Assembly (NCBI RefSeq): GCF_021155765.1
Contig: NC_060105.1
Coordinates: 6,260,001-6,324,000 of the forward strand
Reading direction: 5' to 3'
Source: Diprion similis
Lineage: Eukaryota > Arthropoda > Insecta > Hymenoptera > Diprionidae
Length of the DNA stretch: 64,000 nucleotides
The notes beneath the pieces were generated by a model that did not search any database, was not told the origin of the DNA, and saw only the letters and a program-made list of their open reading frames with translations. Numbering within the stretch: position 1 is the stretch's first letter; each line of letters begins with the position of its first letter. A program made the position numbers and the translations under genes. Shown here one piece after another: positions 24,912-38,300 of this stretch.

Positions 24912-26237
24912 ATTATCAATCGTCGCGCAAATGGCGCGTCTGATTCCCGTGATTAATCTACGCGCAAAAAGGCGTGGCTGATTAATCAGTCAAAAAATCT
25001 TAAACGACTAGGACTTGTCGCAAAATTCTGTAGAAAACCAATCCGCATCTGCGTCTTTTTGAATCCGACACATTGCGATGCGAATTGTTGTTCCGAGATG
25101 CGAGTCAAGTCCGGGAGGGAGGTTGGAGGGCATGCATTATTGTGTGGCGTGACGGTCGGCGGTCCTCTTCGACGCGAAGTCTTCGAGCGCAGCATCTCTC
25201 CCCATCTAGCGTACCACGGAACGCGATAGATGGTCCAGAGATGCGTTTTGCCCATTCAGACGATCACAGAGATCAATTGAATATAATAATGATAGACAAT
25301 GATTAAACAATTGAATTCAATAACGACTGGAAAATGATAGCAAAGTAACAAAAAATGGGAAATTGAACCTCGTTGAAATTTGAAAGCTTACTAATGAATA
25401 GTTTGGAGACTCTTATATTCAGTCTGTCGCGTGTTTCTGAATGAAAATCACTGTGATCATTTGACGCTGTGAATTACAAAATTAATAACATCGCGGTGCA
25501 TCGCGACCTTCCTACCCTCGCCTGATTCCCAACGGAACCACCCAACGGAAACGTTGGAAAGACATTCACACGCACATCCACATCAAACGCCGCGACGGAT
25601 CCCACAACGACCACCTACCTACCCGATTACCTATATTCGCTCTAAACGATTCTCCATTCTTTCCAACACACATCATTCTTCCTCATTTGCGCCGTGGTCA
25701 CTGTGACTTACTTTTTCATTGTTTACCTGTGGGGAGCAAAACGTTTTTGTACCATAGTCAGCGAGAGTATTGTTTTAGTGATTGCTGGCGGACTATCGGT
25801 ACATCAACCTTTTGTAAGATGGATTAAAAACATCCTGCATGCTTATCAGCATTTTTCTAAGCGAGCTAAGCCTGTAGTTGTTCGATAGTTGCTGGGCATT
25901 AAAAAATTGAAAATGATTCAAGATATATCATGCAAGCTGATTACGTTACGTTATGCCAGACTTTGAAACGTTATCTATTAAAGAATCGTTGGAATATATT
26001 TGAACCTCAGGTTTATCCACCACTTAAACGACATCATAGAAATATTCAAACATAGGTAGGTAATTATATCTGTAGCTAAACACAATTTTTTTTCGCGAAT
26101 GTCGAGTAAGCGATGGTAACCTGTCGCGATGCTCATTTCACTTTCAGCAACGTGCAAAATTTCTAACTTTGAGTGACTGTGGTAAAATAGGTCAACTCTG
26201 ATGAGAAAGGAAAAGAAGAAAATGCATCGACCGAAAG
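24912..26237. other. Intergenic DNA, no gene recognised
   Basis: Just after the MITE come phrases such as CGCGCAAATGGCGCG and ACGCGCAAAAAGGCG, which resemble 20,350-20,405 on the other side of the repeat complex. A plus-strand open frame at 25,694-25,888 has a hydrophobic stretch but no good start or recognisable homology. Nothing else stands out. Confidence 0.4.
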
Positions 26238-28280
26238 TCAAGCACCGTTGAGATCGCGAATGAGCCTATCCATGCAGCTAAGAAATCGAAGATTTGTGTA
26301 ACAATTTTTACCGTCACGCCACGTGACAAAGGAGTCCCAGGGAATTAATACCCGTAACCTAAATACGTGCAAACTCACCAACGTTGCCGAGTAATGGAGA
26401 AGTTACTCGGATGTCTCTGCTTAACTCTGAAAAAACGAAAGAGGAAGCTCGAATTAATTTAGTAAGCTGGATTTTCCATTATTACTGTTGTCTACTTCCA
26501 TATTTGTTTACAGCGTGTTACGCAATGACAAAAATTAGGTTTCACATGCAGCACGTTGAATCATAAAACAATAATTGAAATAAGTTTTCTTACCTCCTCT
26601 GGGTTGCTCCACACTTTACATGTATATGTAGTAGTCCTCTTGGCTTTTCAGGTTGCACGGTGGTCACACACTTTTCACACTTTTCACACTTTTCACACTG
26701 CAATGAGAACATAATAAAATAATAACAAGCTAATAAAATAAGAACAAAACATATTGAATAAATGCATAAAATGATTAAGCAGCTAAAATCATGTACGATC
26801 AAAAGGGACATAGTGATTAAAAATCATATCGAATGCATACCTTTCAGTTTTATTCACTGCATAGCGGGTGGTTTAGTTTTTAGTTTGTTATCAGGGGTCG
26901 ATTAATTGGATTACGTCGTTTGGATCATTGCTAAATGTGGTCGACAGTGCTACAATATAGTGTGCTCCTGTTAACAGTCCAGAAACAAGAAAACATTTTA
27001 TTAGTATTTGTTTTGCAAAATTAATATACAAACGTTGAACCGTTATTTCTTGTGAATATAACGAAGAAGTGAATACCAATCAAGTTTAACTAACTGACAA
27101 ATTCCGCCGATTGCAAGTAGCTCAAAGGTATAATCAAGAATGATCTCAAATGTGTATGTACCTGTTTTCCAGTCTTCCCGAATTATGCAAGCTGTTCAGC
27201 TTGTGTATTTTGTTTTCCAACATATATTTCAGGGGTCACTCAATGCGGATACTTGCTAACTTTGTTTATTCCTGCAGTAGTTCAATTCTGTAACCAGGGG
27301 AAGAACAAAACCGTAAATTTTTTTAACATCTTATCTAATTCAACATCCATATACTCAGGTTTGTAGGTAATGCGTTATGTCAATTTTTGGTAAATTTTAC
27401 CGATTACATGAATCGGTGAAAAATTATTGGAATTGTTTTATACCTGTTTTTTATATGTAATAAATTCATCAGTTCCGCTACCGAGTGATGTCTTCCAAAA
27501 TTTATTGACAGGTCCTTTCAATCTAGGTAATCACTAATGCCAATCAACGTTGTTGCGGTATCTTTCTGCAATCAAGTAAGATAACACAATATTTTGTCAG
27601 TACTTAATGTATCTTCGAGAATGATTTGAACGGAATTCAAAATTCACCATAGTTATCCAAGACATAATATGTATCAGAAATCAATAACAGTTGACGATCC
27701 TCGATTCTCACTCGAAATTTCGAACGATTAATAACGCCATGATGCATGAACTTTTGTTCAACCGTAATAAAGGATTAGAAAACAACGCAATAATCAATCA
27801 CGCAATAACATTATTTTCACTTTACAAACGTGTGTCCACGCGAGAGACGCAATCCGCGAACCAAAATCTGAGACACAACTCGCACGGAGGTCACCTTCCG
27901 CAGGGCCCGATTATTCAAAATCTCAGAAAGCAACCAACAACGTACGATTATCAGAGCATTTACATTCACAAAACGCTTGTGATTATGCAGCGTAATAAGT
28001 ACACTCGATTCGAAGCCTATTTACACTTTTTGCGTTGTAGTTATCTGCCAAAACAGACTGACAATGAATTAAACTTGCGAACAATGCATCTACGCACTTA
28101 CCGAGAACCAGCCGCACAAACAATAACAAATGATACGCGACGCAGAGAGTCGAGAATCGAAATCGCTACAAGCTGAAGTTGCACAAAAGAAAAAACATTT
28201 GAGACACGGTAACTCACCTTCGATGTCCTCGGCTGTTTTTGTTTCACTAACTCGGCTCTTTTATGGGTCATACGCTGCAT
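26238..28280 (-). CDS. Possible small four-exon gene, 84 aa, unknown function
   Basis: Four splice-bounded segments on the minus strand join in one frame: 28,218-28,280 (ATG, donor GTGAGT), 26,594-26,697 (donor GTAAGA), 26,379-26,426 (donor GTGAGT) and 26,238-26,277 (stop). The product would be 84 aa, basic, starting MQRMTHKRAELVKQ, with a threefold CEK repeat at about residues 22-30 made by three tandem TGTGAAAAG units, more Cys near the end, and no signal peptide or membrane segment. I recognise no family. Only one of the three frames of exon 2 is open, and it is the one exon 1 dictates. A CpG-rich stretch just upstream (about 28,430-28,600) fits a promoter. A spliced non-coding RNA that happens to stay open is the main alternative. 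Confidence 0.35.
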
Positions 28281-28429
28281 GCCGTTAGTATATTATTCAC
28301 AGTGAGTTTCGTTGGCACTATACACTGATCGAATCACGATACACAGCCTTTTTTTAACCGTAAAGTATCGGTGCTTGGCCATATCCCGAATAGTCAAAGC
28401 CTGCACATGCCGATTTGAATTCTCAACTT

Positions 28430-28610
28430 ACGACTTGCGTAGTTTCACTGCGGCTGCTCGGAAGCGACTAACGCCGTGCTGCGCTCGGGAGCGATTCTCG
28501 ACCGGTCGGCAGCGCCATGCGAGCTGTTACAACCCGGTCAGATGTTTGAAAAATTGCCGTTGCACGCGGCGTCAGGCGAGGATCAAAATTTTCTGTCGAC
28601 TTCCAGCAGA
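28430..28610 (-). promoter_or_regulatory. CpG-rich patch, possible promoter of the 26-28 kb gene
   Basis: Clearly richer in CG dinucleotides (GGAAGCGACTAACGCCG, GACCGGTCGGCAGCGCC) than the AT-rich DNA around it, and placed 150-330 bp upstream of the ATG at 28,280. Function is inferred from composition and position. Confidence 0.35.
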
Positions 28611-29397
28611 ATAAAATACGTTGACTGAAGATATTATTGCTGAGGGTCCAATTGGTGGAAAAAGAGTCCTACAAGGCAATTCTGACAAGACGAAAAGTTT
28701 TCGAGATGCCCAACCGAGTGTACGGCACGATTCGTCAGCTTTCTGTCTCTCTCCGCCTGCTTTCCAGATCTTTGCACAGGCTCCGGGTTATCTCCTTCGT
28801 ATTGCCTATCTTAGACTACATTTGTATGGTTTTCCTAGATTTATCGATGAGTACGATCTTTCTTGCAAAATTACGTCGGTATGGTTAATCAAAGAATTGA
28901 TTCCAGCATTTTTTTTAAACCGTCACAATTTTCACCAAAAATCTAAAGGGGTTCATTTTTTCTGATAGATTTAATGAACAGTGCAGATCAGTAGTATTGT
29001 TATTTCAACACTTCTCAAAGTGAGTGAAGTAAAACCAGAATGGTTGACGTCTCTTTTAGCCTTCTTTGCGGATTTAATTTTTATTTCAGATTTGGTTCAA
29101 GTATCGAGGGAAAAAATAATACTCAATATTTTATATAATAATATATATAATTAAACACATAATATTATAGAAAGAAAGTAATACGAGTATGGATTATAAA
29201 TCAACAAGTAATTACACTTATACAAGTCAGATTCATTGGAGTAAACATTTCGCAGTATGTTTTTACTTTGGCGTGGAATTAAACTAAAAATTCAGTCAAT
29301 GTGTATTTGACATTATGTCTAGAAATAAAACTATGCTATTGCTTAGAAAAGAAAATTAAAAAATCACGAATTTGCTTGTACTATCAGAACTTCTGAT

Positions 29398-32300
29398 TTA
29401 CTCATCCAGTATTTTAAATAGTCCGTCTTCTATAAGGTTCCCGTAGAGAAGTGTATTGCATTCATCATCAGAGTACAGCTCCACATCCAATTTGTCAGAA
29501 AAACGATTCTGGAACATCGATGAGAAAATAGTAGTTGCAACAATAGTTATTGTTTGAAGAAGTGGCTGTTTAAAAAATAAACATAGTTTATTCGGCAGTC
29601 AATGAAATTCTCGATTACCCTACGTACCTTGATTTTAGCCTTTACAACTCCGCTATAAAATATATGTTCAAGCTTCTGGACCATCATCGGCAGAGATATT
29701 TCCGAATTTTTACCCTGCTGAATTTTCCATAATTTACACCGATAAGTCATTACAGGTACGGCCAGCCAGTCTTTCTTCAACAAATGTATTCTGAAGTGAA
29801 AAAAAAATTGTAACGATTATTTAACTGTGTAATTCAAAAGAGTTTCTCGCAAAATGTCATCCGATCTTTGAATTACAATAATAAGGTAAAATTATAAAAT
29901 TATTCAACGACCAATGAAAAAATTGATGAACTAACGTTCCAATGTTTTGATGTTCCTCGTCTCCGTAATCAACGTACATGACTTTGACGCGTTCAGCATC
30001 AGGTTCTATTTCAGTTATAGAAGCTCTGTACCATATACCATTACTTCCGTACTTGGCGCAGCATGGAGCACCTATCGAAAATAACAGAGTAACTCTTGTT
30101 GCAGTTCAGGATTGAGATGGAATAAAAAAAAGTAATAATTGTTCTGTCCCACATTCCAAAAATAAACGTAATAATTACAAACGTAATTACCTGATCTTAC
30201 TTCTTCGAGGATTGGTTGATGACATGCTTCTTCTTGCATATCATTTTCAACACGTTTGAGTTCTTGGTGCCACATACTTAGAAACTGTAAATGATTTATA
30301 TAGTATTTGGTAAACTATTATTAAGGTATAATTTGCACAGAGTATATTCAAGGTCTTCATCAGAGTGGGGCGAAACAATGTCGAAAAACGTGACATGTGA
30401 GGTAAATGATCATTAATTGTGATTTTAGAGACAACTTTTCATGAGGAAGAATGTGGTATTCACAAAGAGAGCTTTGCAAGAATCTCACCGTTCCAACAAT
30501 TTTCGTGATAACTAATTTTTTAAAATTAATTTTCTGTAAAACATCATAGTACGAGTGAGTGTACCAAGAAAAAAAAGTGGAAGAAATTGAATTTGAATAA
30601 GATGCCACTTTGACTAACAGAAAATATGCAATTAGTATACTTAGATACCTCAAGTTCTGAGGAAGGGTCGAGGTTTGCACAGAACTCAGTGGCGCTTATC
30701 ATATGGCATGGGTCAAGATTTATCATTTCTACATGATTCGGAATTTTGAACATATGATAATTTTGAGGGCAAACGTTATTATCTTCAGATTCTTCGTCAC
30801 GACCGCCATCATCGACTTCATTTTGTGGAGTAGAAGATATGGTAATTGATTTTTCAAAGTCCTGTGAACGTAGACACATTGAATTATCTTCATCTAAAAT
30901 TGGCATTATATCAGAATGAAGAGTCATCTCTGAACTAACATCCGTGGTAGTATGTTCCTGTATTCCAGAGATATCAAGCGAACGTGAAATTTTTTTATCG
31001 AAATTCTCAATTTTTGTTTCTGGAGATTTGGATTCAAGACTCGTAGACAGTCGAAACATCGGCTCTGAAGTACTCCTGAGATCGTAGCCTTCAATGCTTC
31101 CTTCAACAATGACATCCGCATCATCCGAACTCTCGTGATGAGAATCTAGGTCCAATTCACGGAGACGGAAATTCAGAGTGTTTCGTAAGTAAGTAACTAA
31201 ATCCACACCTCCGAATTCTCTAAGGTTTATTGATATCTGGAATGTAAATAATAATGCAGTGAAAATAATTGAATCAAGAAGAACTGCATTTTTTTAATTC
31301 ATTATATAATATTATGGATAAATGTTCATCAGCTCACAACAAGGTGTTCCGGTTTTCTTTCCAAAATCGTAACGTCCGCCTGTTTGTCGACTACAAGTGC
31401 GTGGATTGTATCTAAACTTGATAGGCTCCATTTATCGTCTGGTGTATCCTGAAAATAAAATATTTGAATAAAGTGTATTGAGTTTAAAGATGCATATCAT
31501 ATTTTTCAAAGAAATTTGAATGCATTAAAATGTTGGCTAAGGCTATGAATTGATATATGTCATGATTGCGAAATAAAACTTACTGGGATTAGTCCGTGTA
31601 CCACACATTTTGTTGCTTGAATTGGAATGTGTCCCATGACAACCCGTTTTCTCAAAGTACCAAGTTTGCACTCATCTACATTTCCATAATCTACAAAGAC
31701 TACCTGTGAAAATTAGATAAATGTAGTAATATTTTGTGGAGTGTTCAATTCTGGATAGTGAACTATATACCATATTGAGATCACTTCTGGATAAGGATAT
31801 CCAGAAACTGAAAAAATATCAAAGAAATCATTCAACTATGATGAAGAAATTAACGGAATACCTTGACTTCTTCATTCTCTAAGAGTTCGAGAACTCGAGC
31901 TCTGTACCACTTATTGTCAGCATGATATTGAGCAATACAAAGGTCATTTGGTGCCCAAAACATGTCGCATGCCTGTGGTTTTGAACCTGTGAAGTGGGCT
32001 TGTAGCGCAGCATCGATATGTACCAATGTATCGCTATCTAATGAGGAATTAGAAATTAGAAATGAAAGCGTATAGGTTTAATAACTGGATTACATCAATT
32101 GGAGATGTAAACATGTGTTAGTCAGATACGTCTTTCAGCAGAACTACAGTCGTTACTTTAATGGAAACAGCAACATACTTTGCTTCGGTGAGTGTAGATA
32201 TATGGTGGCGTTGGAATCCACATAAGTGGGAAATGCACAGAATTTATCATCTGTAATCGGAACTGCTGGTATCCAGGCTGAAAGGGGAGGAGGTATTGGG

Positions 32301-35300
32301 GATTCATCTTCAGATTCATCATTTTCTTCTCTGCTTGCAGTATCAGACTCTGACATATTGATTGAGTAAGGGGCTACTGATGCGTCACTCATCACATCTG
32401 AATGAGAACTGTGCATTTTGTTTTTTGCCACCCATTCAACATCTGTGAAAAGTTGTTTTTCATCATTTTGTTGCAACTGCTGTCTCAAGTCAACAGCCAA
32501 AATTTTGTCAGCTTCATCTTTGTATCTAAGAATTTCAAAAGAAAAAAAAAACTTCAATTATCTTGAACACAAAACATGCATATCAATAGATTGGGAAGAA
32601 AAAGCTAAAAAATAAATCGAATTAATAAATTCATATTTGTCGTTTGTCAATAGTATCTGTATTTGAAGTATAAAATATCTAAGTTTACAATTACTTCTTT
32701 AGACACGTTTTTACTCGTATGCCATACTCACCCTCTGATTGGCAGAGCAACACCTTTCTTAATCAGCATTTGATTGACTGAATTGATTTCAACAATAGTT
32801 GGTGCCAATGCCCCTTCCAGTCTGGTTTCTCGAACCCAAAGCACAACGCATATAGCATCATTTTCTATGCCTGCCTGAAGAATGATTAAAATAAATTTTA
32901 TTACATAGTTTCAGAATAATTTAATTTTTTTTTATTACACTTCGAGTGGCAAGTTTTTTACATACCACTTTGGATATATAAAATCGCGAATGCTGATTTT
33001 CGTGTATGATATCGGTCAGCGCTTGGCAAGACGAAGAAAGCCATGTTGCCGATCCACCACAGGGAAGAATTCCAGCCAATTTAACTTTAAATACCCGTGC
33101 TGGTATATTTGCATAGTCCGGGCGTAAGGTTTGCAAATCTTGCATCCCCACTGTTTCTGTGATGCCGATATCATATAAGAACACTACGACTTTTGTTGGT
33201 GAAACAATTTCGATGATTTTTGCACGATGATAAAATTTGTCCTTAGCAGAATAAGCTACACAAACGTCGTTTTGCTTCCATTCTTCGCTTTCTCCAGATT
33301 TATATGCATTGTAAAACTGTTGCAATTGTTCAGTCATGTTTTTTATAACTTTTGTACAGCTCACGTCACCAACATAAATGCAATCCGGAGATACTACATG
33401 TAATACGTTTACATGCATTCTGAATGGATCATCTGATTCGTCCAGATCATTTGCCAAATAGTCATTGTCAACATTGTCAGAAACTTTGCTGCATTTCTTA
33501 GCCTTATTACCTTTTTTCTTTCGCTTTTTGGTTACAGCTTTTGGCATATTCAGAAACTGTGAGCTATTTACAAATATACGAAAAAATAAGTAATATAGGT
33601 ATCTAACTAGTGCCAAAAACACATGTTTTTGTAATTCAGTGACGTTCCAGAGATAAACTGCTTCGAGACAAAGTATACCAGAAACATTCTTAGCAATGCT
33701 ATCCCCACTCCGTTTGTAAGGACAGTATGCTGTGATGTCACACCCAGATGGTGGAGAGTTCAAGAGTAGGATGTAGTGCAAACTGCAATATGTACACGAT
33801 ATGAGATGCGAAACTGAGCGGCTAAGCTAGTCACTTTGAATCAGGATCGGGTGTCCTGGAATAGCAACATCGGAATAGGTGAGTCCTGTAGTTTTGAATA
33901 TTATTTCGACACCCCGAATATACATTCACAAAAATTGTCACGATGCCGCCAGCCTGCCATGAATAGGAAACTGGGATAAAAATGTTCTATCTATATAACT
34001 TAAAGTAGTAAGCTTGTTCGTATTAATCACTTTAGTCATTGCTCATGAAAATATTCGTAGCACGCGACAAATGTAGCCCAGCAAGGTGTGATGTATCGCG
34101 TTAGCGTATGAGTGTGTGCGTGTGCGAGCGTACCAAACGCGTAGCGTCTACGCGACACAGGCTTGTGCTAATTGAGCGACGGCTGGGTAAGGTCGGCCTA
34201 TCTCGCGCTCCGGGCAAAGCCCGTAAAGTATATTTGTATTACAACTGAATCACCAATAAACTATAATTATCATTGTTATTGAATAAATAATCGGCGTGCA
34301 CTTATTTACCTAGTAGCATTACACAACAACTGGCGACGAGGATTATTGAATTCTACGTGTGTGGGCATAGGGCTAAATGTGTTAAAAAGTGCTAAGCCAA
34401 TGCAAAAGGCAGATAAAAACTGGCTTTATAAAAGTGGAGTGACAAAAGCAGCAATTATAGATGAACTGAATAAAGCAAATATAGAATTTTCTGAAAGCGA
34501 AAATTTCGAGTCACTCCGGAAGAAATTAAGAGATTATTACGATGAAGTAAATACTGAAACAGCAGGTATAGCTAATGCCAATGAAACCCTCACGGGTGAG
34601 AATACACAGAATCGCGTTGTAAACACCGACAGTGAAGAGGAAGATCCCAACAGTAACAACATGTCAAATCAAAAGAAAATGCAAATTGCGATGCGCTGTC
34701 GAGGTTGCCGATAGACGACCAAACAGAAATAATTACGAATGAATTCTCGTACATTAATTTTTTTGAAGAAGGAACAACGTCATTTAGTAGTAAAATGTTA
34801 GAAATTGAAAGTAGAAAAGATAAAACTATTAATAATGTAATTAAATTTGTCAAGGCAGAATGGCCCAGCACGAAAAACCTGTCAGAAGAAGAGAAAATTT
34901 ACTTTCATAAAAGGTACGAATTAACAGTAGATACCAATTGTTTATTTTGGGGAATGAGAGCGTGCATTCCCGACAGCATGCGGGCAATCATACTAAAAGA
35001 ATTACATTCTTCTCACATGGGAATTGTCAAAATTAAAACGTTTGCGAGATCTTACGTCTGGTGGCCAGGCATTGATTCTGCTATTGAAAATTTAATTAAT
35101 GATTGCAACATTTGCTCAGTACTTCGAAAAACCCCGGCAAAAACACCGTTAACTACTTGGCCTTGGCCACCAAAGGCGTGGAGTCGCATTCATTGCGATT
35201 TTGCAGGTCCATTTTTTAATAATATGTACCTCATTGTGATAGACGCACACTCTAAATGGCCTGAAGTAATAAATTTCAAAAATAATACAAAAACGTCGAA

Positions 35301-38300
35301 GGTCATCGAAAAATTCAAGACACTATTTGCTAATTACGGTTTACCTTTACACGTTCATTTAGACAACGGGCCCCAGTTCAAATACGGATTGAAAGATTGG
35401 CTAGAACAAAACGGAGTCCACGTGAGTTTCTCCCCCCCCTATCATCCGGCCACGAACGGCGCGGCTGAAAATTTTGTTCATACTTTCAAAGATAAAGTGA
35501 AAAAAATCGTTAAAGGGGGAGAGAGACTCGAAGACGCGATTAATAAATTTCTTCTTGATTACCGTAGCATACCACACTGTACAACAGGACGCAGCCCGGC
35601 GTTCTTAATGTTTGGGCGAGAACTGAGAACTCGTTTTGATGTATTAAGACCAGATGTTTCGATGACCGTTGACAGGCAACAAAGAGCACAGATAGTAGCT
35701 AGGCGAGGAAATAGGAAGGTAGATGTAAAAGCCGGAGACGATGTCTTGATGGACTCTCACAGGGTTAGGAGTAAAAAACGTGTGCCAGGTAAAGTCATTA
35801 AGAAAGTATCGCCCTCGACTTTTATTGTACGCGACGATCAGGGCAGTACACACAAAAGGCACATCGATCAAATAGTCGACAAGAAGAAGCAGACCACTGT
35901 ACCGAGAAGGTCGCCTCGCTTGAATCCAAATCTTTAAAGAGGCGGAGAATTGTGATGTATCGCGTTAGCGTATGAGTGTGTGCGTGTGCGAGCGTACCAA
36001 ACGCGTAGCGTCTACGCGACACAGGCTTGTGCTAATTGAGCGACGGCTGGGTAAGGTCGGCCTATCTCGCGCTCCGGGCAAAGCCCGTAAAGTATATTTG
36101 TATTACAACTGAATCACCAATAAACTATAATTATCATTGTTATTGAATAAATAATCGGCGTGCACTTATTTACCTAGTAGCATTACACAACACAAGGAAC
36201 CAATTAAATATATGTCTGAGAATGGGCTCTTCTAAGATGAGTTCGATAGTCGATGTTGTTTTATCTTTGGAAGACCACTGGTTTTATCTTTTGATGATAG
36301 GTGTATTAAAAACGTACCTTGACCCAGTGCTGATGGCGTATCCTCCTTTAGCTAACATAGCGTTGAAGTTGATATCTTTATCCTCCCCTGGGATGTAAAG
36401 AGTAACTTTATAGCAATCACTTTCCTTTGAGAAGACAAATATTTTTAACATTCGAGATTCCAAGGCTGCGGTCATAAATCCCCGTGTGGCCAAGATTGTT
36501 TCGCTGTTTTTCACAGGTATGACATCCTTCAGTGATATTTTAAATGCCTAGGACATAAAATTTCTCAATTCCTGCAGAGCAAATAGCAGAAAGGAAATAC
36601 TCGAATTGCCAGAAATTGCGTAACAAATGACATTGATGTAGGTTCAGTTACCAAAGCAGTGAGAGACATAAATTGATTGTGGAGCCTTCTGATTTGGTCA
36701 TACTCATATTCATGTTTATATCCAAAATCAACAAGGAAGACTTCCACTTGCCGATTTCCAAGTAAGTTAGTGACTCTTCCTCGATACCACATGCCATCAT
36801 CGGACTTCACAGCACAAGGCATACCTACAAAATGTCAACACAACTTGACACTTATGTCGAAATACTATCGAATCGAAATGTTACAGAGATTATTAATTAA
36901 TTTAAACAATAAAGTTTATTTCTACCTATTTGTGGTGTATAAATTATTCCTTTATTCATTCCGACCTTTCCATATTCGATCATCATGTCGTTTGTCAGTT
37001 TTGTCAAATGAATCTGACCATCACCGATCTGTAAAATACAACTTAAAGTTGAAAAAGTATCATAACTAATATAAATGTTTACAAAAGCTGATTGAAAACT
37101 CGATTTAATTACACAAATATCGATCAAAAACAAACCTTTTGTACGTATATACAGTCTGGTGACTCTACATAAGTCGCATTAACGTCATAGGAATTTTCAA
37201 TCGATATTTCTTCTTCAAAGAATTTCCTCAATGATTCGGGATTGGTTCTCTGTAAATTGAAAACACAATACGTATTAATTTTATGAATGGTATTATTTTA
37301 TGATTTGTTTATTTTCTCCCATCTAACGAATATTGTGAAATGAATACTTAAAGATTTACCTTCAATCTTTCGTTTGTTATGAAACAGCCATATTCCAGAA
37401 AGATAAGAGCATCCCGAATCGAAACAGGACGATCCCCATCACCTGCCGATATTTTTGTAATATCGACATGACAAATACCGTTTGACACTTTATACACGTG
37501 CATGACTGTATGCGATTTACTGAAACAAAATTAAAAAGTTTTACAAAATAGCAAAATCTTAAAGGACGCACACAATTTTAAAGATATTTTCTAATAGCAG
37601 CAAATGTTCACTTATATTTTCAGTACACGCAGAGTTGTTTACAGTTGGATCTTATTACGGTTCAACAATTAACTAAATTAAGGGCTGAAATTGACGACAT
37701 AAAACAGAAACATTGAAAACCTACCCGCCGACCATTTCGTACATAGCTTTGTTAGCATCAATTGACCACTGACCATCTTTCGGGACAATGTCGTACAGAG
37801 TGCACAGTCTGGCCATAACAGGTACAAGAGAACTTTGTAACGTCATATTTCTCATTCTAGAGAGAGGGACTGAAATTTCGGTATTCCCGTAGTCTATGTA
37901 AAAGACGTCACCGACTTGACAATCTTTTTTATCCACATACTGCTTTATTATACGTCCCCGATACCATTTCATGTCATTTCCGTACTGAACCAGGTACAGT
38001 TTATCTGCAACAGAAGCATAATAACAGTCACCAACCCCTCCCTCGTTCGACCCGAACAAGCTATCGATTATTATTATTATCATATTATCATTATAATATC
38101 GTTTCCAATTCTTTTCAAAATTAAGCTTGATTAATGCTCACTCAATTCTAACTCTGTAGGTACGGCCGAAGTAGCTGCTTGTTTTGCGAATGCTTTGTGT
38201 AGTTGAACCAATTCTGAGCTGCGGGATAATGGTTGAGTATAAAAATACGATGGATCCTTGATGTATGGAATTGTAACATTCTCACTGATGCCTGAAATAT

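Larger units (their letters stand above)
34087..36192 (+). mobile_element. Young, internally deleted Ty3/gypsy-type LTR retrotransposon
   Basis: A 2,106-bp element with two identical 242-bp LTRs (TG...CA ends), a candidate primer-binding site, a polypurine tract, an N-terminal gag-like fragment and an integrase frame. Protease, reverse transcriptase and nearly all of RNase H are missing. It lies in the intron between the exons at 36,318-36,547 and 33,608-33,782 of the Tudor gene, in opposite orientation, so its LTR AATAAA is not read in host sense transcripts. Removing it leaves an intron of about 424 bp. With no RT it could only have moved with help from a full relative, or it lost the middle after insertion. 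Confidence 0.93.

Noticed and set aside
25694..25888. Hydrophobic plus-strand frame of 64 codons
   Set aside because: Starts with GTG, no splice partners, no known family.
26891..27079. Minus-strand frame with a good acceptor near 27 kb as a further exon of the small gene
   Set aside because: In the phase set by exon 1 it reaches a stop after a few codons, and the segment lacks a downstream donor.
27691..28176. 161-codon plus-strand frame opposite the small gene
   Set aside because: No homology, no promoter-like start and no splice pattern; it lies in the putative first intron of the minus-strand gene.
28312..28965. Plus-strand open frames over the CpG-rich patch
   Set aside because: GC-rich composition explains the open frames; better read as promoter DNA of the minus-strand gene.
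33548..33781. Reading 33,608-33,782 and 32,966-33,556 as one continuous exon
   Set aside because: The frame is open through the gap, but the residues there (RYLYYLFFRI) look non-coding and an acceptor plus weak GTTAGA donor fit better. The alternative would add about 17 residues and is not excluded.
34082..36197. Treating the LTR element as separating two different Tudor genes
   Set aside because: The exon ending at 36,318 and the exon starting at 33,782 agree in phase, and the domain order continues across the gap, so one gene with an intronic insertion is simpler.
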